From Lichenostomus cassidix (lineage: Eukaryota > Chordata > Aves > Passeriformes > Meliphagidae), in contig CM039182.1 of NCBI GenBank assembly GCA_008360975.2, positions 83,483,405-83,547,404 of the forward strand: a stretch of DNA of 64,000 nt. The letters are read 5' to 3'. The position numbers and the translations under genes were made by a program. This document shows positions 51,042-62,100 of the stretch, piece after piece (within the stretch, counting starts at the first letter, position 1; the number at the start of each line of letters is the position of its first letter). The notes below the pieces were generated by a model. It was not told the DNA's origin and searched no databases. It saw only the letters and a program-made list of their open reading frames with translations.

Positions 51042-51046
51042 CACGT
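51042..51046. repeat. Right target-site duplication (CACGT)
   Basis: CACGT directly after the CCACA end of the LTR, identical to 50245-50249. Confidence 0.8.
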
Positions 51047-52020
51047 ACATTGAAGACTGAAGTAAATGGTAGTTGCTTTTTATATTGCTTCCAGCCATCT
51101 TTCCTCATTGCGAAGCAAAACCAAAAGGTTGTTGTGGTTCTTAACAGGATGCAGAACATTTTGTTTTAAAATTGAACAGTACAGTTTCACATTTCCCTGC
51201 CATTTAAAATGTTTATTACTATAAAGCTTTTCATCTTCATCTGAATTACAAAGTGCAATTGCTCAGCTGTTCATTGAGCTTATTTTGCTGCCAGCTTATT
51301 ACATATGATCTCTTCCATTTATGTCATCCTCATAACTAATAGCATACACTTGGAATCCCTCAGGAAATTTAGGGATACAATGTCAGAGTAGACACTGTTA
51401 AACATTGTCCTCAAACTCAACCTCAGCATTTTTATCATACCTAAGGACTATTTTTTCTCTGATGGGTATAATAAAGAAATATGGGTAAAGTCAACTTCTG
51501 GGCATTTTCCTGTATGTGAGCTGAACAGTTGGACCACAGCAACTTGACAAAATCATGGTTTCATAAAATCATACCAGCTGTAGCAAATTATTTGGGAGAT
51601 ACACAAACCAGCAAATTGAACAATAAATGGAAACTTACTTTAAATATTAACTCCTCAGTTGTGGTTTCTCCTGAACTGTGATAAATGCAGAAGTTAATGC
51701 ATATTTTAAATTCACAGAGAGCTTAAATCTTATTCTGGATCTGGTTCCAATTCAGCTGATGTATTTTTACCAGCTTTGCAGTCTTTTGATAGACAATCCA
51801 TAGAGAAATATTAACGATGTAAAAATTTCTGGTTTTATTTCCCTAAATAAAGCTGCAAATTCTATGTGTTCAATTTAAGAAAAAAAAAAGGTGATTTCTA
51901 ATTCACTTTTTTCTACTTCACTTCTACCCATAGTGCGTCACCGAGAGGTCCCGTGTGACACCAGGGGTGGGTTAAGCAGGACACTGCAGAGACGAGGAAA
52001 AATAAAGCCTCTGCTTCAAA
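51047..52020. other. Unique AT-rich non-coding DNA
   Basis: No gene or repeat was recognised, apart from an A10 run near 51880. Confidence 0.65.
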
Positions 52021-52392
52021 GTCATAGACACACAAAACCCTTACTGTTGGAGAAGACTTCTAACATTACTGAGTCTAATCACTGACTCAGGATTCTCAAG
52101 TCCACCTCTAAACTATTTCTACATGTCCTTTAAATTCTTTCAGTGATGGTGATTCCACCATTTCCCTAGGCAGCCTGTTACGGTGCCTGGTGACCCTTTC
52201 AGTGAAAAAAATGTCCAACCCTGCCCCCCTCTTGCTAAAGGTGATCACTGGGGCACTATTCCTCTCCTTCAGGTCAGAAACCACTTGCACCAACTTTTTG
52301 TAGACCATTCTGCCTGGAGGTCTCTTCCAAGTAGTTGTCTTCTGACATATTCTTTGAAATTGTGATACAAATTTGTAAATAAGTAGTTTCAT
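52021..52392 (-). mobile_element. CR1 LINE fragment (ORF2 end plus 3' UTR)
   Basis: On + the order is GTTGGAGAAGACTTCTAACA, a CTGAGTCTAATCACTGACTC block, CTCAAGTCCACCTCTAAAC, TGATGGTGATTCCACCATTT and CCCTAGGCAGCCTGTTACGG. This is the reverse complement of the avian CR1 3' UTR and the end of ORF2. On the minus strand the frame reads RLPREMVESPSLKEF at about 52120-52175, the conserved C-terminal motif of CR1 ORF2. The upstream part (52230-52392) has diverged more. Its 3' subfamily differs from the 11591-12480 copy. It cannot encode a full protein. Confidence 0.85.
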
Positions 52393-52734
52393 CCAAGTGT
52401 GCGAGGATAGAGGTCATCTTGGAGCAATGGCTTCTGAATTGAGGTTACAGAAGTCAGGGCCTGGCAAAAGGAAGCAAGTTGGCTTGGAAATCTTCTGCCA
52501 ACTATAAAGCAGCTACAGATTGTTGTGAAGGCTGCCGTTATGGTTGTTAAGACTGAGTCAGATCTCTCTCATGACTCAGAGACAAAATAATACATATTCA
52601 AACATCTTTTTACACAACTTCAGAACCCCCAAGTAGAAACTGGAATAACAAGGTACTGCTAGAAATCTCCTAGATCATCTCAAGCAACAGCAGAGCAAAA
52701 AACAGGGGCACCTAAAGAGCAGGAGCTGGTCACC
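52393..52734. other. Unique non-coding DNA
   Basis: No gene or repeat was recognised between the CR1 fragment and the GC-rich minisatellite. Confidence 0.6.
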
Positions 52735-52935
52735 GCACAAGCCTGAGGCGTCCATCAAACGCCCAGCACACAACAGCCACGTTTCCATCACGTGGCAATA
52801 GCATGACAGTCACGCACCCATCCGGTGCCCATTGTGCGCTGAGAAGACACCAATCACATGCCCAGCATGTGAGAACTGTGCCCATCACACCCTGGCACGT
52901 AGCAATTGCACCCAGCATGTCTCTTGTGACTCCTA
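52735..52935. repeat. GC-rich degenerate minisatellite
   Basis: Words such as CACGTGGCAATAGCATGACA, CACGTAGCAATTGCACCC, CCCATCACACCCTGG, TGCCCATTGTGCGC and CCCAGCATGT recur at roughly 30-45 bp. The block is much richer in GC and CpG than the flanks. The units are diverged, so the period is approximate. Overlapping frames on both strands here (52730-53115) are histidine/cysteine/alanine-rich by composition and not convincing genes. Confidence 0.6.
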
Positions 52936-55900
52936 GAGTTGTGCTGCTGCATGGGTGCCAACAGCAGCAACAGATGATGAAACAAACACAGGAATGAGCT
53001 GATGGCTGTTGCAAGGTGGGGCAGGCAAATGCCAAACACAACCAGAAATTTCCTTTCTTAAAAAATTAATTTCAGTATTATTGGGACAGAAAAAAACAAA
53101 GAAAGCTTCAGACATCTGTCCTAACTGAAATGCAACTCGATGTTTTCATCAATTACTAAGATGATAAAATTGAGGCTACCCCTTCAGTTTTACATTCCTG
53201 TTTAATTGAGATTCTCTGTTGCAGAAATGATTTTGTGTACAGGACTAAAACAGACCACTGGGTAGAGCAACTGTGTTACAACTGAGCCAACTGGTGGGAC
53301 CTGCAGTGACCTACTAAAACATTTTTGTGATGGGGCAGGTCTCCGTATACATGTAATAGTGAATGGACACCCAGTATCCATTTTACTTAAATAAGAAACC
53401 ATCTCAATAGAAAATTTTTGTAGAAACACAGGAGCTGTGTGTCTAACTTGTGTGTCTATAACTTTAAGAAGAACATACACAGAAAGCCCATCTGAGAGAC
53501 AGGTAACATTTTTGAAGGAACAGGAGAAATTGCATTGAAATTGAAATTGGATTGATTTGGCAAATTTTCAGGTATATTAACTCAATTGGACTCAACAAAA
53601 TTCCTATGAACCTGAAGCTCCTGGTTTACTCATCATGGTTCCTAACTGAATAGAAAGAAACTGGTTTCCTCGACTGTTTTAAGATGGCCCTTACTTATGA
53701 TAGTGACCATCATTTATCAAAGACATAGTTGTCTGCCTTAAATCAAATGATTATCATGTATATGTCTCTTTTTCATGAGCTGTCAGAGCCTAGCTCTGGT
53801 ACATCAACCAAATCCTGCACCCTCGCCAAAGAAAGTGCACACAGATGTCATGGCCAGACTTCTATAAAAATAAAATAGCTGCTTCAAAACCACTGCATTT
53901 GATAGAAAAAACGTATGAGAGGTGAGTTCTTGTATGTGAAGAAATCAGAAGAGATAAGAGAGAGTTTATTGTTTAACACTGGCCCTGTCCCCCATTGAAA
54001 TACAAAAGAAAAAAAACCTGGAATGAGAAAAACCGTATTTTATGAAAAAAAGGTCTTTTCAGAATTTACCTATGTAGGAGACTGATGCAAAATGCTGAAT
54101 CATGTTTTATACATCCTAGGCTGTTATCTCTGCCTTGGTTTTTAGTACTGTTTTGGAATAGATAAGTTGCCACCATTCTATAAAATGTGTTTACAGTATT
54201 TCATAAGCACCTGTGTACCATCTAATGTAACTTGTAGGCCATATTTTCTTCTTTTGCCTTTAAGATAACACTTAGAAAAAGGTTTCTGTTCAATTTGGAG
54301 TACCATGCTTGCTTGGTACACACTGCCTGAGCTGGTTAAAAAGCCACCACAACAAGCTAAAAACCAAACAAAACTACCTTTCCTAGCCTACCTGCTAATG
54401 TCTACACTAAATGGGATTAAACTGACTACTGCCCTCATCCACATTTATCCAAAATACAGCTCATTAGTGTGGCACTTATTCTGCACTTTTTTCCCTAAAA
54501 TCTTTTTGCCCTTTCTCCTGGTCTGAATTTATTCCTTTCCTAAATTGGCCAAGGTAGAACACCCTACTTGACATCCACTCCACCCTTCAGGAGGACCTGG
54601 TACTGAAATGTGTGAGAAGCATTTCTGTTCAGAGCTTAGCATATGGTGGATTAAATGGTAAGGACATCCCTCCCAGGTGTGTGCCCTTCATCAGGAGCAG
54701 TGGCTGCCAGCACAAGTCAATGTGTCACAGCTCATTTACCGAGCTCTGGGCCATAACTCTTGCTTGCACATTGGCAAAATAATGGGACAGCATCACCTCA
54801 GGAGCTGGAAGGCATGTGGAAGATGATGAGAAAGGAAAGAAAAGGGCCAGCACCTGTGAGAACAGCAGTTATAGAATATGTAAAAACTGGCAGGGAAATA
54901 CTCGGAAGCAGAAGTTCTAGAATTACAGTCAAAGCAGATTTTACTAAGTAAAATACATGAATGTTGAGTGTCTTAGTATTGGAGGGGACAAGCACTGTTT
55001 TACATACTGTATGTACAGTTATCTTTCAAAATTAGGTTTTTATCTCTATTTGTGTGCTCTTTTAATATAAATTACATGTTACCTATAAGTGCATATGTAT
55101 ATTAATTAAATATGTTTCTAGGGTAGTTTTTGTCTATTTAGGTGATTCATAGCTTGGGAAATACAAACGAAATTGGTCATGTCAGTTACTCTTAATTGTT
55201 TTTCACCCCAGGAGGCTGTTCTGGTTGTCTGTATGGTCAGCTTTGAATGAAAGTCTTTTCAGTGTGCAAACTGTAGAGTTGATTATTAATGTGATTATTT
55301 TCACTTGCTTTTTATGTCTTAGCTTTTGTTTATATTCCCTTTTTTTTTCCCCACTCAATAATCTTAGAGGACTCAATTGCTTTTAACATTGATTTACTTC
55401 ATTTTGTGCATCCATGTATTATGGAGATGTTTTATTCATGTCTGAATTATTTTCCTTCCCAAAATGTCAAAAACAGTGTAGACACTTCAAGCTTAGTGTG
55501 TTCACTGTACTACAAATTGAATTTTCCTCCAGCTATAATTATTACAAGCTGGGTGTTTTTCTTCCTCCCAATTTATCTAGGAGAAAAGGCAGGCTGTCTT
55601 TATAAAGACATAAGATGCCACAGAGTTTAAGCATATTTGTATATGCTTTGTTTATCTTGCGGGTTCACAATACACAGGATTTGCCACTGAACAGAGACTT
55701 CCTGCATACTTGTTTGATATTCCTATTTTTCCATCCTTTAAAAAACATTTAACACCCATGAGAAATGTTGTGAGCCTAAGGATGATTTGATATTAAAAGG
55801 AAGAGTTGCTTCTACCCCTTGAAAAGTCCATCCTGAATCTTGACATAGGTTTTGCAGTAGGAGGAAAAAACATAAGAAAAATTATGTTGTATATGCTGTT

Positions 55901-58740
55901 GATCATTATGTGTATTCAATGCGCTAGGACAAGATTCTACTCATAAACCCAATTTTGTGGATGCAGGCTCAGGCCCTCCTGGTTTGCACTGATTTTTTAT
56001 CAGTAAACTCTTTTTTTTCTGCTTTCTGTTGTATATTGGAGAGCATATTGTGGTTGTTTTGAGACAAATGCAGAAGTCATTATCTCAATATTTTCTTCCA
56101 ATTTGTATGTGGATCATCCAGGTAATCTACAAATAAAAATTAAAGGTGTGAAAATAAGAGTATTTATGCTACAGCTAAAAGAAAGTAAAGAGAATTTTAG
56201 CCATATTCTGTTTTGAAAATATTCTTAATTTTTTCTCTAGGGTTACCATAACTGAGTATTGTAGCAGGGTAAAGCACTGTAGGCAGGCTGCTGGTCTGAG
56301 AAAATTAGAGACTTTATGTCATTATTTAGATAAATATGTGGGGTTCATTATCCAGGTCAATACTCTGAGTGGCAGGCATAGTGGGATTACTGTCAGTGGC
56401 AATACCCCAGGCTGTGAGCTGCTGCTACATATAATATGGCTTTTCTCTTTGAAAGCATGCCTTCAATCTAGATTGTAGTTATCAGAGCTGTATAACTCTT
56501 TGAGGCTTTCTGTTTGAAGTCCTAAAGAAAGTACTATTATCAAAACAATAGTAATTAGTAAACAGTAAACAGTAAATAGTAAATTAGTAAATAGTAATAG
56601 AAACAATAGTAGAATTATTTTCTTCTCTAAGGTACTAACCATAGAACTTCACCACCTGGATATCCATTTATGTATTTGAACATACGTCATTTTTAGGGCA
56701 ATTCAGAAGGGGATACTGTAACAAAAAAGTTGTAGGAGGGAGATAAATTAATGAGAACATGTAGAAAAGTAGCTGACATTCCATTTAAAAGATCCTGTTT
56801 TCAGTTTGCTTAATATTTTGTTAGGTTTTAAATATTTATACTTTTTCTGGCTACAAATCTGTTTCAAGAGGAATAGTTTTAAAAATATTTATGAAAACAA
56901 TTTTAGTGTTTCACTGTTTCAGGAAGGTTAGAGAAAAGTATTGTCTTGCCAACATGAAAGAGAAATCTAAAGTTTTTAGGTCCCAAAGTCTCTTGACAAC
57001 CTCCCATCCTGTGAAATAGGGGTTTGAAATATGTCAAAGAAGGAGGGGAACAGTCAAGTTAACGAAATGCCTTCAACTGGCATTGAAGTTTGCCCCAACT
57101 CAGCCGGGTTTTAAGCCTTTAAAATATTATTTTGTAAATATTCCCTGCAGACTTTGAAAGACTTAAGCAAGTTTGCTCTCTAATTAGGTACCACATCTTC
57201 AGTCAGATCTCAGCCAGGGCCCTTGGAGCACTCCGGTCATTGCCATGCCCAAGTCCTTCTGCTCTTATCAGAGCAGCTCTGAAGCTGAGGGCAGAGATGT
57301 GTGCATCATCTGTTGGCACACACTGAGGATGGAAACCAACTGCTGCTATCTTATGCTGAGGAACCATCAGGTTTTTGTGACGTGGCCCTGGTGAGTCCTC
57401 ATTACTCACAGGGTTGGAAATTGTTTGCCCCATACTCCCTAAAAGAAAAACGTTTCTACTTAGGACATTGCACAAAGGAAAGCTACATAAAGAAGTGTTA
57501 ATGACAACTAATCAAATGCATAAGATGAGGAAATGTGATTAAAAATAAAATCAGCCAGGATAATCTTAAATTGTCCCTTGTATATGCATGCTATGATACC
57601 ATTTAAATTACATATTTTCAAATTGTCATTTCATAAAAGTTCTGGTTTTTTCAACATGTACATGAAATAATGCCTGGAGATAAATTGTAGTGATATCAGG
57701 AATGAGACAAACATCTGTCATTCCTCTATCTTCTTTACTATAGATATTAAACAGTACTGAGTGTGTGTCTACCTGTGGGAAGGTAATCAAATTAAGATTA
57801 AAATTAAGATATATTGCAAATTATCTTCTAATTTAAAATAGAAAATAGAAGGTACTATTAGCTGCTATTTATGCAAAAAATATCTTATTAGAAACAGACA
57901 ATTCTTATAATTCTTGGCATATAGACCTAGGAATTGACTCAGCTGAATGATCCTTGCAGTTTTTATTTTATCTTATTTTTCTTAAATCAGCTCCTTCAGT
58001 AATTATTAAAGAAAATTAACATTAGGCCCATTGGGAAACAGATAATGGTTATGTGAACAAACATTAAATAGATTGTTTACAGATCAGCACATAGGCTCTT
58101 TTCTGCTGTCAAGTATGTTGCAACTTTGGTTTCCTTTGCACTAAAAGTAACAAATGGGAAAAGAAATCAGTGCTAGAAATGAGGTGCAATTTTTAGACTG
58201 GAACATTAAAAAGGCTATTGGGGGAAGTAGCTATCAGTATGGGAATTCTAGTTCAGAGACCATTTGCAAAGTCAATGTTGCATGCCTAGAAGCTATGAAA
58301 ATTGGGCCCATTTTGCTGTAAATATCTAAGGTTGCAAAAACTAAAATCAGAACCATACCATTGTGACTATAAGGGTAATATACCCCATGGAAAGCAATAT
58401 GCACACTTGTGGACCCCTGAACCACACAACCTGCATTTAAAGTGGAATAAACCAATACTGAAGGGAAAAGTCACTTCAAAGCCAGTGCACATGGAAACAT
58501 GCATTTGTTAATGATCCCTACAAAAAGTGAGAGAAGAACAATAACAGAAATAAGCTAAAGCATGTTACAAGGTATAAGAAAGGTTAGTGGATGCAGTGAT
58601 CACTGTACTTATTCAGTGAAGCACAATGTGCTCTTAACACATAATGATTTTACAAGAACCATTTGTTAAAAGTCAAGTGGATATTTTTTACCATCTCAAT
58701 TTGCTGAATCAAGTGGGTATGTGATGCTGAAAATATTTGG
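52936..58740. other. Unique AT-rich non-coding DNA
   Basis: No gene was recognised. The frame at 57203-57475 (-, 90 aa) sits in a GC-richer patch (57200-57400) but has no domain and is overlapped on the other strand. An AGTAAA-type simple repeat lies at 56550-56612. Confidence 0.6.
56550..56612. repeat. AGTAAAC/AGTAAAT simple repeat
   Basis: Units AGTAATT, AGTAAAC, AGTAAAC, AGTAAAT, AGTAAATT, AGTAAAT and AGTAAT follow one another, a degenerate heptamer-like microsatellite flanked by two ACAATAGTA words. Confidence 0.85.
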
Positions 58741-59134
58741 GACAGCTGACCCCAAAGGGATATTGTGTACCACAGAACAGCATGATTAGTGTGCAGACTT
58801 GGGGGAGTTGGCTGGGAGTGGCTGAGTGCTGCTCAGGGACAGGCTGGGCATTTGCCAGGGACTTTTGAGAAATTTTATTGTACATTGTTTGTCTTTTCTT
58901 GGGTTTTATTCCTCTCTCTTTTTGTTCTTGCCCTTTTATTTTTCATTATAATTATTTTTTTATTTTTATCAACTAATTATTAATTATTAATAGTGTTTAT
59001 TTTAGTTATTAAATTATTCTTATCTCGACACATGGACTTCACCTTTTTTTTATTCTTCCCATCCAATCAAGAGTGGGGGGCACAGAGCGTGGGTGAGAGG
59101 TTCCATAGTACTTATTTGCCAGCTAGAGTATGCT
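58741..59134 (+). mobile_element. Avian ERV LTR fragment (+ orientation)
   Basis: The order matches a very common avian ERV LTR: GACAGCTGACCCCAAAGGGA, a GTGTACCAC block, GGGGGAGTTGGCTGGGAGTG, GCTGCTCAGGGACAGGCTGG, GTCTTTTCTTGGGTTTTATT, CCTCTCTCTTTTTG, an AT-rich stretch, ATTAAA at 59008-59013 as a likely polyA signal, TTCTTATCTCGACACATGGA, and an end reading TATTTGCCAGCTAGAGT. The usual TATATAA box before the GGGGGAGTTGGC block has decayed (GTGTGCAGACTT), so it is probably not a live promoter. The 5' part of the LTR and all internal sequence are missing. It belongs to a different LTR family from the 8.1 and 43.6 kb copies. Confidence 0.8.
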
Positions 59135-62100
59135 AGAATAAACAAATTATAGAAAGACACTTTGTGACCTTGCAGGTTAAATAATTCTATGCTAAAAGAT
59201 TAGAATCTTTTGGAAAACACATTTTTTCAGATGCGTCTATTTTGTCAAAGAAAGTTGTACGTATGGAACGTGAAACTTATTAAATACCTTACATAAAAAT
59301 ATACTCCTATGAAATGGAAAGGAAAAGATTGAATAGAATAAAAATCACAGGAGGGATAATGCATTCTCAGATTTTCTGTCTCTATCTAAGGGCATTATTA
59401 TTTCAAATGGACTCCAAAAGAAAATATAAAATTGGGATGAGATACTTTTAAAATTCAAAACAATTCCATAGATAATATGGACCTACTAAGCATTGCAGGT
59501 CTCGTTTCTCCAGCACCAGTGGTTTCAGCTGAATCCAAAATGGTATGAATAGAATATTTTGCTGACACTTTGGCAGAAAGTGATGAAGAGTTCCTAGGAG
59601 AGTAGATGGAGGTTTTGGAGTAGCTTCTGGAAATGTGTGTGACAGTGATAAATGGTCTGATTAGATATCCCTAGACTTTTCATAATGTTTGGTCCAACAG
59701 TTTCACTTGTTCTAGCTTCTATATTAAACACTTATTTTCCGGGATAAAATGCCTGATGTATAAGGATTTGGCAATTAGATGTAAATAAACAAAAAATAAA
59801 TCTAAATAAAAACCTTGAGCTCTGGAAAATGAAAAATATCTTTGTTAAAATTAAAGATTGAGGGCTGTACACTATAACTAGCTTGCACAAACTGAGCGAG
59901 GAAAGCAAACTTGTTCTGAGCTTGGCACCCCAGAGAGGAGAACAGTTCTGGGCTGACAGCAGTGAAGGTGAGCGTAGCTAATCAGAATTGTTACATCTTG
60001 AAATTATGTGTAATTTAGCATAAATCCATCTTGGATCCTCCATGTAAATTTATTGAGCATATTACTCTCATATGGATTAAACCAATTTGAAAAAATTCAT
60101 TAAAAACTTGAGCAACATCTCAATTAGTGGTTCCTGTTGCCCTGCTGTAGACATTGAAACTCCTTGTGTGTGTGTGCAAATCTGTTTGTGCGTGGATGTA
60201 TAAAAGAAATATAGCAGAATTAAGTTCTTTAAAATGTATAGTAGAATGTCAGAAACTCTCTTTACCAATTGAGCCTCTGAAAGCTGTCAAAATGATAAAT
60301 ATAGATCTATTCTCCCAAAAGCAAATAACTGAGTCTTCAAGAGAGTAATACATTTCCATCCACAGTTTTAAATCATGCTCTTCCTTCAGTAATTGGGTTT
60401 CTTGGGAGAGATGTCCCCATATATGAGAAGCTACAAATTTTATTTTATTTAGTACAGCACCTTCAGGGTGTGAACAATCATCCAGCGTGGAGCTGCAGTT
60501 CCCTTGTTCATTAGTCCATGTCTGGGAAGGACCTGTCTAGTAAAACCTATCCCAAATGTCTGCCATCTAAAAGGTGGCATCTGAAATATAAAAATAGCCT
60601 TTGGTTTGAGCACCTTTGGAAGGTGTATGCGTGTGATGATACAGTAATATTATACAGAGGCTACAACATTCAAAACATTGAATAATTCATTTACTGATGG
60701 CTTGAAAATATTTAGATTTAAAGAAAATGTATTTTTCTTCTGTTTTGAGAAACCACGAGAAAATTGGACAGAAAGGTTTGTTCAGAAACTTTGCTGAATA
60801 AAGTTTTTAAAATGTTTTCAAAACTGGGAGAAATAGCAGAAAGAAATTTCAGCCAACCAAAAAGCTGAAAAAACCCTTTGTCATTATTTTAGAAGTGTAT
60901 GCATAAGTTGCCAAAAAATCTCCTTCTTAGAGAGGCAGATATTTTAAAGGAATTAGTTTCAACTCAGGAACATGATACTGCAAAATATTGTGGTCCAGTC
61001 TACATGGGAATTTCAGTAAGTGAACACACGACATACATGGGCCTTTTTCAGTAGGGAAGGGAGATTCAGCAGAGATAATTCTGCAAAATAAAAAGGCAGT
61101 GTCAGTGCCTACACTTCAGAAATATCAGCAACCCCTCTGATGCCTGCAGCTTCTAAAAATGAAGAATAATGCAAAGATAAAGAAGATGTTGCTGTGAGAA
61201 AACAGGAGACTACTCTGAGACAAGATGCTTTACGAAGAGTGTTCAATACTGTCTGCATGTATACACGCCTAGAAGCATCAGTGGTATTGAACTGAAATTC
61301 ATTTAATAAGTGAAATTCAAGTTATGAGGATGAAAAAGTTTGTATTTTAAATACATATTTTAGACTAAAAAATTGAATTTATTACTCACATTTTAATGAT
61401 AAAACTTGTAGCAAACCATAAAAAGAAAACAGAAGAAAGGAATAGAAATTAACCTGACAATAGTATTCACACTGGTAAAATATTCATGTAGGAATAGAGG
61501 AATTAATTTTATCCATCAAAGCAAGCTTATGTAAAATGAGTGTTTTGTAAAGTCCAGTGGCATGCTGTTTTAAACATATATAATTAAAGCTCTTTCTTTC
61601 CTGAAAAGCAATAAACAAGAATTAAGTAATACAGTATTTATAAAGCTTCCCTTAACAACAAAAGAGAAAGCACACACAAAAAAAGCTATCTCTTAAGTTT
61701 ACTTTTAATTGCTTTTGTTACAGTAGTAAGTGTTGACTTATGAAGATGTTTCCAGCAAGGAGGAATTATTTTCAGAAGTACAGAGATTAATAGAAGATTA
61801 ATAGTTAATTAATTTAGGCCAGGTCACTTGAGGTGAGATGGGTTCCTCACTGGTTTCAACCCTCTGACAGAACAGTCCAGACTGGAAATTTCAGAAGAAT
61901 GAATCTTCATTTTTCTATTGAAATCTGATTTTGGCACAAAAATACCATATTTTGTTAGCAAACAATGGTGCCTAAATGAAGTAGTGCTCAACTACACAGC
62001 ATCCCCTAGAATCCTCACAGCGTAACATCCAAGTGGTACAGTTCAGTTATGTGTCTATAGTTACTAAAACACTGGTTTCTTCACAGTGCCAGTCTTTATG

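Noticed and set aside
52730..53115. Four overlapping His/Cys-rich frames considered as a zinc-finger-like gene
   Set aside because: The apparent Cys/His content follows from the minisatellite words; no C2H2 spacing is seen.
57203..57475. 90-aa minus frame in a GC-richer patch
   Set aside because: No recognisable domain, an overlapping plus-strand frame, and no promoter or splice context. Possibly part of an unrecognised repeat.
59850..59980. Exon-like GC-richer patch ending in a GGTGAGCG donor-type sequence
   Set aside because: No paired acceptor, start codon or coding signal could be found; a lone donor-like word is expected by chance.
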